Shown here: one piece after another, positions 16,750 through 25,573 of the stretch | Numbering within the stretch: position 1 is the stretch's first letter | How the letters are laid out: each line of letters opens with the position of its first letter | Source of the DNA: Patescibacteria group bacterium | GTDB lineage: Bacteria > Patescibacteriota > Microgenomatia > UBA12405 | DNA length: 45,207 bases | Assembly (NCBI GenBank): GCA_013387215.1 | Contig: WARW01000023.1 | Coordinates: 1-45,207, forward strand | Reading direction: 5' to 3' | Program-made: the position numbers and the translations under genes | Notes under the pieces: generated by a model | What the model was told of the DNA's origin: nothing | Seen by the model: only the letters and a program-made list of their open reading frames with translations | Databases searched by the model: none

Positions 16750-17861
16750 TGGAAAACGAACCAAAAGTTGCACTTTTTTATGATTGGTTAAACCAGTGGG
16801 GTGGTGCCGAAAAAGTATTGCTCGATTTGATCAAAATATACCCCCACGCTCCAGTTTTTACCTTAGTTCACGACCCAAAGAAAACAACCTGGCTTCCCAA
16901 ATCCACAAAAATTATTACCTCTTCCATAAACAAACTTCCTTTAGCTAAAAAAAATCCCATTTTATACACTCCTTTTTATCCATTTTCTCTTGAACAATTT
17001 GATTTTTCTTCTTATGATATTGTCATCTCCACAACTTCAACAATTGGACATTGTTTAATCACTCATCCTCAAACTCTTTCAGTATGTTATTTTCATAATA
17101 TAAATCGTTACGTATATAAAACCCCAAAAAACTTTCTCTTGCTTAAGCCACTTTTAAACATATACAAAAAATTTGATCATATTTTTTCAAAACGTCCTGA
17201 TTATATTTTTTGCAACTCTAAAACTGTTCAGCAGAGGATACATGATGAATACAAATTAGAGTCTAAAATTATTTATCCTGGTGTTGATACAAGTTTTTTT
17301 ACCCCATTATCATCTGACAATTTTCAGAGTGATTATTTTTTGGTTGTTTCCAGACTCGTTCCGCATAAAAAAATTGCAATTGCTATAAAAGCTTGCCATC
17401 AGTTAAATTTAAAATTAAAAATTGTTGGGGATGGCCGTGATAAAAAAAATCTTTCAAAAATAATTGACAAAATAAATGATAATAATATTGAATTACTAGG
17501 TAAAGTTTCAGATCAGGAATTATCCAGGTTATATCAAAACTGCCAAGCACTAATTTGCCCCCAAGAAGAAGATTTTGGATTAACACCAATCGAATCTCAA
17601 GCATGCGGTAAACCCGTCATTGCTTTTAAGAAAGGCGGAATAACAGAAACAGTAATTAATGGTAAGACAGGAATATTTTTCAAGCACCAAACCACCAAAT
17701 CTCTAGTCCAAGCACTTAAGTTATTTACTAAAACAAAATTTTTACCCAAAAATTGCATTGAAAACTCTCATAGATTTTCAAACCTTATTTTTATGCTAAA
17801 CTTTAAACAATCAGTTGAAGATTTATGGAAAACACACCTAAAGAAAATCACTACATTGTAA
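16749..17861 (+). CDS. GT4 family glycosyltransferase (mannosyltransferase-like)
   Basis: A 370-aa GT-B protein with the distinctive N-terminus VALFYDWLNQWGGAEKVLLDL and the segment SVCYFHNINRYVYKTPKN, seen in WcaC/WbaZ-like mannosyltransferases. The donor domain has VVSRLVPHKKIAIAIKACH and CPQEEDFGLTPIESQACGKPVIAF as its E-x7-E signature. It overlaps manC by 37 bases; gene order next to a GDP-mannose-forming enzyme makes GDP-mannose the likely donor (inference). Confidence 0.87.
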   Translation: MENEPKVALFYDWLNQWGGAEKVLLDLIKIYPHAPVFTLVHDPKKTTWLPKSTKIITSSINKLPLAKKNPILYTPFYPFSLEQFDFSSYDIVISTTSTIGHCLITHPQTLSVCYFHNINRYVYKTPKNFLLLKPLLNIYKKFDHIFSKRPDYIFCNSKTVQQRIHDEYKLESKIIYPGVDTSFFTPLSSDNFQSDYFLVVSRLVPHKKIAIAIKACHQLNLKLKIVGDGRDKKNLSKIIDKINDNNIELLGKVSDQELSRLYQNCQALICPQEEDFGLTPIESQACGKPVIAFKKGGITETVINGKTGIFFKHQTTKSLVQALKLFTKTKFLPKNCIENSHRFSNLIFMLNFKQSVEDLWKTHLKKITTL

Positions 17862-18922
17862 TTCTTTGCGGTGGAACGGGTCCCAGACTTTGGCCACTAT
17901 CTCGCGCTTCAAACCCCAAACAATTTCTTGAATTATTTGACAAAGGTAGTCTCCTTGAACAAACCATTAAAAGAGCTATCAAAATTACTTCACCCCGAAA
18001 TATTTTTATCATTACTAATAAAAACTATTTCGATAAAGTCAGCAGCATTTCAAAAAAATATATTTCTGAGAAAAATATTATTTCTGAACCACTTAAGAAA
18101 AATACTACTCTCGCCATCCTTTATGCTTCTGCTGTAATTAAAAACAAGAATCCAAACGCTATTATTTCTACTTTTCCCTCCGATCACTATATAAAAAATA
18201 TAGATAAATTTAAAAGAGATATTATTAAAGCCAAAACCATTGCTAAAAAGAACGATTCCATTGTCACTATTGGAATTAAACCAACCAGCCCAAATCCAGC
18301 TTACGGCTATATTCTTCCTAAACATAAAATTGAAAATTATTTAACCGTCGATCAGTTTATTGAAAAACCCAATCCTGAAAATGCCAAAAAACTGATTAAA
18401 AGAAACGCTTTTTGGAATTCAGGTATTTATACATTTTCCATATCTACATTAGAAACAGAATTTAATAAATTGCAGCCTGAATTTTACAAATCCTTTTTCT
18501 TGTTGGAACAAAATCTCAATAATAAACAAAAAATTGAAGATCTTTATTTAAATTCACAAGATATAGCCATCGATAAATCTATTTCTGAAAAAAGTCATCA
18601 TATGCTTGTTATACAAGCTACATTTGATTGGAGTGATGTTGGAGAGTGGAATGCTATTTATTTCAATTCTAATAAAGATAAAAATGGAAACGCATTAATT
18701 AATAAAAACACCCAATTTTCGGTCCTTAATTCATCAAATTGTTTAATATCAGGAGCAAGTGATAAACTGATTGGGCTTGTTGGCGTTAATAATTTAGCCA
18801 TAATTGAAACTCCCGATGCCTTGCTTGTTTGCAATTTAGATGATAGTTTTAGTGTTAGAGATTTAGTTAGTTCAATTATTAAAAATAAAAGTACAGCATC
18901 CTATTTTTTAACTCAAAAATGA
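17825..18922 (+). CDS. manC: mannose-1-phosphate guanylyltransferase
   Basis: Makes GDP-mannose from mannose-1-phosphate and GTP. The N-terminal nucleotide-binding loop is ILCGGTGPRLWPLSR (residues 13-27; the usual GGSGTRLWP has G-P here), followed by PKQFLEL. Other conserved segments are TFPSDHYI, TIGIKPTSPNPAYGYI, FIEKPNPENAKKLI, NSGIYTF and FDWSDVGEWNAIY. At 365 aa it is the single-function form, without the C-terminal phosphomannose isomerase domain of long ManC proteins. It supplies donor for the nearby mannosyltransferase-like genes. It overlaps both neighbours. Confidence 0.93.
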   Translation: MENTPKENHYIVILCGGTGPRLWPLSRASNPKQFLELFDKGSLLEQTIKRAIKITSPRNIFIITNKNYFDKVSSISKKYISEKNIISEPLKKNTTLAILYASAVIKNKNPNAIISTFPSDHYIKNIDKFKRDIIKAKTIAKKNDSIVTIGIKPTSPNPAYGYILPKHKIENYLTVDQFIEKPNPENAKKLIKRNAFWNSGIYTFSISTLETEFNKLQPEFYKSFFLLEQNLNNKQKIEDLYLNSQDIAIDKSISEKSHHMLVIQATFDWSDVGEWNAIYFNSNKDKNGNALINKNTQFSVLNSSNCLISGASDKLIGLVGVNNLAIIETPDALLVCNLDDSFSVRDLVSSIIKNKSTASYFLTQK

Positions 18923-19596
18923 CCAAAGAAAATTCTGCTACATTAGCTTTAACCGCTTCAAAAGATCTAGGTTTTGATCTTTTTAAAAGAACCATAGATA
19001 TTTTTGGTTCTTTTTTTCTTCTTGTCATTTTTTCTCCGATTATTCTTATAACCAGCATAGTTGTAAAACAAACCTCACCTGGTCCAATTTTTTTTAGACA
19101 AAAACGAGTAGGTCAAAACAGCCGGCAGTTTTGGATGTATAAATTCAGATCTATGTATGTTGGTGATAATGACAAAAGACTTAAAGAAAATTATCCTGAA
19201 TTATGGAAAAAATACAAAGAAGCAGGTTGGAAATTACCAATGTGTGAAGATCCTCGAATTACACCGGTAGGTAAAATCATAAGATCATTAACTATCGATG
19301 AATTTCCTCAATTAGTTAACGTTCTAAAAGGGGATATGAGCTTAATTGGCCCAAGAGCCTATAGAGAAGAAGAATTAAAAGAATATGAAGAGAAATATCC
19401 ACACACTAAAAAATTTATAGAAGAAATTCGTTCAGTAAAACCAGGAATTACTGGACTTTGGCAGACATCTGGCCGAAATGACTTAACTTTCGAACAAAGA
19501 GCTAGACTTGACTCTTTTTATATTAGAAATAGATCTATTCTTCAAGAAATCAAAATCATTCTTAAAACTCCAATGGCTATGTTGTCACGTTGGTGA
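18919..19596 (+). CDS. initiating sugar-phosphate transferase (WcaJ/PssY-type)
   Basis: A 225-aa monotopic phosphoglycosyl transferase that starts polysaccharide synthesis by moving a sugar phosphate onto undecaprenyl phosphate. Motifs are FDLFKRTIDIFGSFFLLVIF with the membrane hairpin (about 22-48), SPGPIFFRQKRVGQNSRQF, FRSM, then LTIDEFPQLVNVLKGDMSLIGPRA and the C-terminal SVKPGITGLWQTSGRNDLTF. It has only the catalytic domain, without the CoA-binding N-terminal domain of WcaJ. It overlaps manC by ATGA. The stop is TGA, in agreement with the standard code. Confidence 0.92.
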   Translation: MTKENSATLALTASKDLGFDLFKRTIDIFGSFFLLVIFSPIILITSIVVKQTSPGPIFFRQKRVGQNSRQFWMYKFRSMYVGDNDKRLKENYPELWKKYKEAGWKLPMCEDPRITPVGKIIRSLTIDEFPQLVNVLKGDMSLIGPRAYREEELKEYEEKYPHTKKFIEEIRSVKPGITGLWQTSGRNDLTFEQRARLDSFYIRNRSILQEIKIILKTPMAMLSRW

Positions 19597-19624
19597 ATAA
19601 CTAGCAAACAAGCAAATTATAAGT

Positions 19625-19630
19625 TAAACT
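19625..19630 (+). promoter_or_regulatory. -10 element of a putative leaderless promoter
   Basis: TAAACT 6 bases (ATTTCT) before the ATG at 19637, in the 40-base gap after the sugar-phosphate transferase. No Shine-Dalgarno sequence is seen. Confidence 0.4.
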
Positions 19631-19636
19631 ATTTCT

Positions 19637-21607
19637 ATGGATCAAATAATTAACCCTTCAAATACACCCATCATCCCATCAAACGAACCGATAGATACGA
19701 CAAATAGTTCACCAATCAAAAAAAACCGTCCAATATTAAAGTTTGCCGTCTCTTTTTTCTCGGTTATTTTAATTTTAATAACTATCGTCGGAACATTGGG
19801 ATTTTTCTTTATTTATATTCCAGGAAAACAATTAATGGCTCAGGTTATGAGTGCAAAAGCTGAAACCCAAAATTTGAAGCAAGCAATTTCTGATAAAGAT
19901 TTAGTAAAAGCCAAAGATAGCATCAAAAGATTAAGACAACAAACTAATACTATTGAAGCAAGTTATAAAAAATTTGCTTTTGCAGGAGCTCTACCTGTTG
20001 TTAAAGAATATTACAAGGATGGCACCAGAACTATTGCTATTGCTAAAGATGCTCTAGATACTGGAGATATTCTGATAACATCCATTGAACCATACACTGA
20101 TTTCTTAGGTCTCAAAGGTAGTTCTGTAAGTAGCGCTAAAACTACTGAAGACCGCATCACTTTCTTAACCAATTCTATTGAAGGACTCGTTCCTCATATG
20201 GATGAAGTTGAGAAAAAAATGGCCAATATCGAAACTTCATTAAACCAAATCGACCCAAACCGTTATCCAGAAGAATTTAAAGGTTTCAAATTAAAATCTA
20301 ATATATTATTGGCTCAAGAAACTGTTGCCGATACTCATCAACTTGTTAAAAATGGCCAACCATTACTTTCAAAAATTTCCTGGCTTCTTGGTAAAGACAA
20401 ACCAAGACAGTACTTGATGGTATTCCAAAATGATAATGAACTCAGACCTAGTGGTGGTTTCTGGACTGCTTATAGCACTCTCACCGTTAAAGACGGGAAA
20501 GTTACACCAGGTGTTGCTAGTAATATTTATGATCTTGATGATAAAGTTAACAGCAAAGTCCCAGCTCCACGCATAATCAAAAGTTATCACATAAACGTTC
20601 CCTATCTTAATTTGCGCGACGCCAATCTTTCTCCTGATTTTCCAACTGACGCCCAAATCTTTGCCGATCAATATGCAAAAGCAATGGGCCGAAAAGAACC
20701 ATTTGACGCCATTATTGCTATCGATACAGATCTTCTTGTCGATATGGTCAGAGTCCTTGGTAAATTAGATACCAGAGTTGGAACATTCACCGCTAATCCT
20801 GATAAAAGATGTGATGGTTGTCCTTCAATTATTTATGATCTTGAATGGATTTCTGGACGTCCCAGAAATTACATTGAAAAAAATAGAAAAGATTTCTTAA
20901 ATCCTCTAATGTCATCATTACTAGCCAATATAATGGGTTCAGAAAAGTCCAAGATGGCTCCAATAGTTGAAACTTTCTTCAAAGATGTAAATCAAAAGCA
21001 TATTCTTGTTTACTTCCCTGACCAAGAAATGCAAAAAATTGGAAATCTAGCTAATATAACTGGACAAATAACTCAAACTGATAAAAATGTCGATTACGTA
21101 CACTTAAACGACGCAAATTTTGCAGCTGCAAAAAGCAATATTTTTATCACTCAAAAAATAAAGCACGATATAACAATTAAAAACGGTGTTGCTCAACATA
21201 AGATCACCGTTACATATAACAATCCTGCTCCTGCATCCAATTGTAATTTGGAAAAAGGTGATCTTTGTTTAAACGCTGCCAAATATCGGGACATGTTTAG
21301 ATTTTATGTACCTACTGGTTCTAAATTAATTAAGATGACCGGCTCTGAAGTTGAACCTGTTCAATATGAAGAACTAGGTAAACAAGTCTTTGAAGGATTT
21401 TATGGCAATAGATATCCTTTATATGCACAATCTAGCCTTAAGACAACAGTAGAATACACATCCGGAGCCAACATAGGTTCAACATATACATTGTTGCTTC
21501 AAAAACAACCTGGAACTAAACCAGTTGACTATGAATTAACAGTTAATGGTGAAAAACAAACACCATTCCAATGGGTTGCTGATAAAACAATTAAGCTATC
21601 CTTGTAA
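19637..21607 (+). CDS. DUF4012 domain protein, membrane-anchored
   Basis: A 656-aa protein with a Ser/Pro/Asn-rich cytoplasmic start, one transmembrane helix (about residues 36-58) and a large outer part. A helical stretch (about 65-125) precedes the DUF4012 core, recognised by KPRQYLMVFQNDNELRPSGGFW (split near residue 254) and by DAIIAIDTDLLVDMVRVLGK. DUF4012 proteins are common in Patescibacteria and Actinobacteria, near glycan genes, and their biochemical role is unknown. The C-terminal part is rich in beta segments. It abuts recO with no gap. Placement at the end of the glycan cluster suggests a role in surface-polymer export or attachment (inference). Confidence 0.85.
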   Translation: MDQIINPSNTPIIPSNEPIDTTNSSPIKKNRPILKFAVSFFSVILILITIVGTLGFFFIYIPGKQLMAQVMSAKAETQNLKQAISDKDLVKAKDSIKRLRQQTNTIEASYKKFAFAGALPVVKEYYKDGTRTIAIAKDALDTGDILITSIEPYTDFLGLKGSSVSSAKTTEDRITFLTNSIEGLVPHMDEVEKKMANIETSLNQIDPNRYPEEFKGFKLKSNILLAQETVADTHQLVKNGQPLLSKISWLLGKDKPRQYLMVFQNDNELRPSGGFWTAYSTLTVKDGKVTPGVASNIYDLDDKVNSKVPAPRIIKSYHINVPYLNLRDANLSPDFPTDAQIFADQYAKAMGRKEPFDAIIAIDTDLLVDMVRVLGKLDTRVGTFTANPDKRCDGCPSIIYDLEWISGRPRNYIEKNRKDFLNPLMSSLLANIMGSEKSKMAPIVETFFKDVNQKHILVYFPDQEMQKIGNLANITGQITQTDKNVDYVHLNDANFAAAKSNIFITQKIKHDITIKNGVAQHKITVTYNNPAPASNCNLEKGDLCLNAAKYRDMFRFYVPTGSKLIKMTGSEVEPVQYEELGKQVFEGFYGNRYPLYAQSSLKTTVEYTSGANIGSTYTLLLQKQPGTKPVDYELTVNGEKQTPFQWVADKTIKLSL

Positions 21608-22168
21608 ATGGAAAAATACCATTCAACTCTAGGTATTGTCATAAATAAAAAAACCATTAAAGAGACTGACTTACTTATTACACTCTTAACTCCTCGAGAC
21701 GGGAAAGTAACAGCACTTGCTAAAGGTGCGAAAAATATCCGGAGTAGCCGTCTTAGTTCATTGCAGTTAGGCAATATTGTTAAAGTAAGTTTATATTCTA
21801 AAAATGATTATTTATGGCTTTCAGAGGCAAAAACGATTGATCCTTTTTTACAGCATGATAAAAGTCTCGCTCAGTTAAATTTACTTTTTTATTTTTTAGA
21901 AATAGTAAATAACTTAGTTGCTGAAAATCAACAAATAGAAGGAGTCTATACTGTTTCTCAAAAAATAATTAACTCGATAAACAATAATTTTGTGAGTCAG
22001 TATATTGAAAACGAAATTTTATTTCTTCAATTATTAGGCTTTGGTGTTCCACCTGAAATTGAATCAAATTTCAAAAATAAGGATTATAAAACTACTCAAA
22101 AATTCATAAAAAAATATTTTGAATCAATTATCGAAAAACCCTTAGAGAGCAATAAATTGTTTAAATAA
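21608..22168 (+). CDS. recO: DNA recombination/repair protein RecO, short form
   Basis: RecO helps load RecA on SSB-coated DNA in the RecFOR pathway. The N-terminal OB-fold signature is present: STLGIVINKKTIKETDLLIT, LLTPRDGKVTALAKGAKNIR and SSLQLGNIVKVSLYSK. The helical part continues to residue 186; common RecO proteins are about 240 aa. The C-terminal zinc-finger cysteines found in many RecO proteins are missing. No frameshift is evident, since the following 187 bases are a T-box leader. It starts directly after the DUF4012 stop. Confidence 0.82.
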   Translation: MEKYHSTLGIVINKKTIKETDLLITLLTPRDGKVTALAKGAKNIRSSRLSSLQLGNIVKVSLYSKNDYLWLSEAKTIDPFLQHDKSLAQLNLLFYFLEIVNNLVAENQQIEGVYTVSQKIINSINNNFVSQYIENEILFLQLLGFGVPPEIESNFKNKDYKTTQKFIKKYFESIIEKPLESNKLFK

Positions 22169-22172
22169 TGAT

Positions 22173-22202
22173 TTGACATTAAAAGTAAATTGATGATAAA
22201 CT
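22173..22202 (+). promoter_or_regulatory. sigma70-like promoter of glyS
   Basis: Perfect -35 TTGACA at 22173-22178, then TAAACT at 22197-22202 after 18 bases (an alternative GATAAA at 22195-22200 gives 16 bases). It starts four bases after the recO stop. Its predicted start point (about 22207-22209) would cut into the proposed Stem I base, so either the exact -10 or the Stem I model needs adjustment. Confidence 0.6.
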
Positions 22203-22350
22203 CCATTCATAATCAGTTATGATGAGTCTGGCAACCTCGGAGCTGAAACATTGTAAAGTGGATAGATTAAATGGAATAAATGATCTATCAAGTAGGGTGG
22301 AACCGCGGAAATATCACATTTTCGTCCCTAAAAATTAATTTTTATAGGAG
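22200..22350 (+). promoter_or_regulatory. glycine T-box leader, compact and probably translational
   Basis: The invariant T-box sequence AGGGTGGAACCGCGG is at 22294-22308. Its TGGA would pair with the UCCA end of tRNAGly (discriminator U). A Stem III hairpin GATAGAT/ATCTATC is at 22261-22289. AGGG (22294-22297) can pair with CCCT (22326-22329) as the usual anti-terminator helix. The competing helix is CCTA (22327-22330) with TAGG (22345-22348), which hides the Shine-Dalgarno AGGAG (22346-22350). There is no terminator U-run, so control is probably at translation. Stem I is very short: a hairpin CATAA-TCAG-TTATG (22208-22221) and a possible GGC specifier followed by A at 22230-22233. The T-box element is certain; the Stem I model is tentative. 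Confidence 0.88.
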
Positions 22351-22355
22351 ACAAA

Positions 22356-23699
22356 ATGGCCGAAAATAATCAAAGCGATTTAGTTAGTAAAATCGTTAGC
22401 CTTTGTAAAAGAAGGGGAATAGTTTTTCAAAATTCTGAAATTTATGGCGGTATTCAAGGTTTTTATGATTATGGACCAGTTGGATCTTTAATGAAGATAA
22501 ATTGGAAAAATGCTTGGTGGACTGATAATGTTGTTCGAAGAAGAGATGTTGTCGGTATTGATGGTGCAATAATTACTCATCCACGCGTGTGGGAAGCGTC
22601 AGGTCATGTTCAAAACTTTACAGACACTTTAGTTGAATGCAAAAGTTGTCACAAAAGATTTAGAGTTGACCAAATAGAAGATCAAAAAAAATGTGCTGAA
22701 TGCGGTGGACAACTTACCGAACCAAAAAAATATAATTTGATGTTTAAAACAGAAATAGGTGTTATTGAAGGTGAAAAAACCACCGCCTATCTTAAAGCCG
22801 AAGCTTGTCAAACAATTTATTTAGATTTCAAAAACGTAGTTGATTCTTCAAGAGTTAAAATTCCTTTTGGTATTGCTCAAATTGGTAAAGCTTTCAGAAA
22901 TGAAATTACTCCTAAAAATTTCTTATATCGTCTAAGAGAATTTGAACAATGGGATATTCAATTTTTCACTCATCCATCTGAAATGGAAAAGTGGTTTGAA
23001 TATTGGAAAGAGAATCGAATGAATTGGTATAAATCAATGCTCAACGACCCATCTAAACTCAGATTCAAAGAACACGCAAAAGATGAATTAGCATTCTACG
23101 CTAAAAAAGCTTTTGATATTGAATATGATGCTCCATGGGGTTGGTCTGAAATGGAAGGTATCCATTGGCGTTCAGATTACGATTTGACTCAACACAGCAA
23201 ATTTAGTGGTCAAGATTTAAGCTATATCGATCCAATTACTCACGAAAGATATTTACCTTGGATAGTAGAAACTTCTGGCGGTGTTGATCGAAACTTTTTC
23301 TTTATGCTCCTTGACGCATATAGAGAAGAAGAAACACCAAGTGGTGAAACTAGAACTTATCTAAAAATAAATCCAAGAATAGCTGCTTATAAAATTGCTA
23401 TATTTCCATTAGCTGCTAATAAACCAGAACTTATTACAAAAGCAGAAGGAATTTTTGATAAACTATCTCAAAAATACTCCGTAGATTGGGATGATTCAAG
23501 TAACATTGGTAAAAAATATCGCCGACAGGATGAAATTGGTACTCCTTGGTGTTTAGTCGTAGATTTCCAAACTCTTGAAGACAATACTGTCACTATTCGA
23601 GATCGAGACACTATGTCTCAAATCAGAATTAATGTTGATGAAGTTGACAGTTGGTTAGAAAAACAGTTAAATAGTAAATATGAAAATATCAAATCATAA
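22356..23699 (+). CDS. glyS: glycyl-tRNA synthetase, single-chain alpha2 type
   Basis: Class II synthetase that charges tRNAGly, of the homodimeric (eukaryote/archaea/Gram-positive) type, not the alpha2-beta2 GlyQS form. N-terminal RGIVFQNSEIYGGIQGFYDYGPVG is the typical start. A CxxC pair near residue 94 (CKSC) and another near 114 (CAEC) form the zinc insertion. Motif 2 is in FGIAQIGKAFRNEITPKNF and LREFEQWDIQFF; motif 3 in VETSGGVDRNFFFML. The C-terminal anticodon domain begins near residue 345 (FPLAANKPELITKAEG). At 447 aa it is normal. AGGAG lies 5 bases before the ATG; expression is probably set by the T-box. Confidence 0.96.
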   Translation: MAENNQSDLVSKIVSLCKRRGIVFQNSEIYGGIQGFYDYGPVGSLMKINWKNAWWTDNVVRRRDVVGIDGAIITHPRVWEASGHVQNFTDTLVECKSCHKRFRVDQIEDQKKCAECGGQLTEPKKYNLMFKTEIGVIEGEKTTAYLKAEACQTIYLDFKNVVDSSRVKIPFGIAQIGKAFRNEITPKNFLYRLREFEQWDIQFFTHPSEMEKWFEYWKENRMNWYKSMLNDPSKLRFKEHAKDELAFYAKKAFDIEYDAPWGWSEMEGIHWRSDYDLTQHSKFSGQDLSYIDPITHERYLPWIVETSGGVDRNFFFMLLDAYREEETPSGETRTYLKINPRIAAYKIAIFPLAANKPELITKAEGIFDKLSQKYSVDWDDSSNIGKKYRRQDEIGTPWCLVVDFQTLEDNTVTIRDRDTMSQIRINVDEVDSWLEKQLNSKYENIKS

Positions 23700-24417
23700 A
23701 CAACTATTACTTGCTGCAATCGTTATTACGTCTTCATTGTTTTTAACTGCCTGTGGTAAAAAAACCACGACTGCTAAACCTACACTAAAAACTAATGTGC
23801 AATCAACAAAAACAATCGAATTAAGCCCACAAGATAGACCATATATTAGTTTAACCCCAAGAGCTGATGGTCATTTATTGACACTTAAAATAGATAACAT
23901 TCCATCTTCAGTAACTCAACTTGATTATGAATTAATATACACAGTTCATGATCCTGCAACCAATCAAGATATAGAAAAAGGGGTCGGTGATACAGTTAAA
24001 GAAGTCAGTAAAAGTATTTCTAAAGATCTTTTATTAGGAACCGAAAGCTGCACAAATGGCTGTAAATATTCTTATGATAATGGTGTCAATGGAGGAACCT
24101 TAACACTAACTCTAATGACTGCCGAAGGTCAGGCAGTCTTTGAATCTCCATTCGTTTTTAAATCTTCAGCGGATATTAAAAAAGAAAATGGAATTTCTTT
24201 GCCTGCTGAAAATATAACAGTTAGTGCCACTACTACCACTAAAAGTGATTTCTTTGTTATGTTAAAAAATTACGGTTTGCCAAAGGGTATAACTGCTAAA
24301 ACTGCTTATTCTATATTTTCAAACGGTACCGGTGCTGGAAAAATTAGTTCAATTTCTCCAAACACAGTTACTAAATCATCCATAACTTCAATTGTGGGCG
24401 ATTATCTTGCTCAATAA
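23680..24417 (+). CDS. predicted lipoprotein, function unknown
   Basis: A 245-aa protein with a basic N-terminus, a hydrophobic segment and a lipobox LTAC (Cys near residue 25), followed by GKKTTTAKPT, so it should be lipid-anchored outside the membrane. The rest is beta-rich, with ISLTPRADGHLLTLKIDN and a CTNGCKYSYDNG segment that carries two cysteines. I do not recognise the fold. The start overlaps glyS by 20 bases and the stop overlaps the rsmH ATG by one base, so it is read with the cell-wall genes. It occupies the place where mraZ often lies. Confidence 0.75.
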   Translation: MKISNHKQLLLAAIVITSSLFLTACGKKTTTAKPTLKTNVQSTKTIELSPQDRPYISLTPRADGHLLTLKIDNIPSSVTQLDYELIYTVHDPATNQDIEKGVGDTVKEVSKSISKDLLLGTESCTNGCKYSYDNGVNGGTLTLTLMTAEGQAVFESPFVFKSSADIKKENGISLPAENITVSATTTTKSDFFVMLKNYGLPKGITAKTAYSIFSNGTGAGKISSISPNTVTKSSITSIVGDYLAQ

Positions 24418-25301
24418 TGGATTATCATTATTCCGTCCTGTCGAAAGAGGCAATTGAACATTTAGAAGTCAAACCAAAAGGTATTTATATTGATGCCACT
24501 CTTGGTCATGGCGGACATACCTTAGAAATACTTAAAAAAGGCGGTATTGTTTATGGAATCGATCAGGATCCAAAAAATCTAGAGTTAGCCACACAAAGAA
24601 TCAAAGTTGAAGGTTTTGCTGACAATTTCTTTCCTATTCACTCCAATTTCAATAAAGTTGATGAAATAGTGAAGAATAATATCAAACAAAAGATTGATGG
24701 TTTAATTGTTGATTTAGGACTTAGTTCTGACCAACAAAAATCAGAAGGAAGAGGATTTTCTTTTAATGACACTTCTTCTCTCGATATGCGCCTAGATCCT
24801 GAACACCAAGAAGTATCGGCTGAAATGATTATAAATACCGCTTCTTATGAAGATTTATATAAAGTATTTACAAAATATGGCCAAGAGTTAAGAAGTAAAC
24901 CGATTATTCTAAGAATTATCCGCGAACGCCAAAAATCACCTATAAAAACTGGCGAAAGACTAGCCGACATTATTAGAAATTATTACAAAGAACATCGTTT
25001 TCCTTCTAAAATCGATCCTAGCACAAAAATTTTCATGAGCTTAAGAATCGTTGTTAATAACGAATTTGAAAACCTCAAAAAACTACTCGATCAAACACTT
25101 TCTATTACCAAACCAAACGGAAAAATTTCAGTAATCACTTTTCATTCTGGTGAAGACCGAATAGTAAAACAGTTTATCCAAAAATCTAATCGAGAAAAAT
25201 TAATTGATAATGTTTCAAAAGCTATTAAACCAAGCTTTGAAGAAATCAAAATGAATCCACTATCTCGCTCTGCCACCCTAAGATCATATAGAATAGTTTA
25301 A
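24417..25301 (+). CDS. rsmH: 16S rRNA (cytosine-1402-N4)-methyltransferase
   Basis: Methylates N4 of C1402 in 16S rRNA, formerly MraW, and commonly the first enzyme gene of a dcw cluster. Signatures are HYSVLSKEAIEHL, IDATLGHGGHTLEIL (SAM motif I, residues 24-38), VDLGLSSDQ, GRGFSFNDTSSLDMRLD and the C-terminal ISVITFHSGEDRIVKQF. Length 294 aa is normal. It shares one base with the lipoprotein stop and one with the ftsL-like start. Confidence 0.96.
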   Translation: MDYHYSVLSKEAIEHLEVKPKGIYIDATLGHGGHTLEILKKGGIVYGIDQDPKNLELATQRIKVEGFADNFFPIHSNFNKVDEIVKNNIKQKIDGLIVDLGLSSDQQKSEGRGFSFNDTSSLDMRLDPEHQEVSAEMIINTASYEDLYKVFTKYGQELRSKPIILRIIRERQKSPIKTGERLADIIRNYYKEHRFPSKIDPSTKIFMSLRIVVNNEFENLKKLLDQTLSITKPNGKISVITFHSGEDRIVKQFIQKSNREKLIDNVSKAIKPSFEEIKMNPLSRSATLRSYRIV

Positions 25302-25573
25302 TGTCAAATAGAATTCTATTGACCATCTTAGTTTTATCTTTGCTAATCCAAATATCTTTTTCGTTTTATTATTCAAGTGAAATAATTAATCAAAACAATT
25401 TACTTGATACCACTAAAACTCAACTTGATATTCTTGATAAACAAAAACAAGAACTTGAAAACCAATTAGCTCGATTAACATCAATAAAATATCTCCAAAC
25501 TCAAGTTTCTCAGAAAAACTTTATTCCCATCAAAAATCAAATAAATTTAAACGAAAAACAAATTGTTAACTGA
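25301..25573 (+). CDS. ftsL: FtsL/DivIC-like small division protein
   Basis: A 90-aa bitopic membrane protein: a transmembrane helix at residues 5-23 followed by a heptad-type coiled coil (NLLDTTKTQLDILDKQ, ELENQLARLTSI). FtsL is too variable for a sequence-only assignment. Size, topology, coiled coil and location between rsmH and ftsI match it well. FtsL binds FtsQ/DivIB and FtsB/DivIC and helps activate FtsWI. It overlaps ftsI by 11 bases. Confidence 0.75.
   Translation: MSNRILLTILVLSLLIQISFSFYYSSEIINQNNLLDTTKTQLDILDKQKQELENQLARLTSIKYLQTQVSQKNFIPIKNQINLNEKQIVN

Noticed and set aside
22225-22242. GGCAACC near 22230 as a second SAM-I riboswitch
   Set aside because: No other SAM-I motif occurs around it; the T-box element downstream explains the leader.
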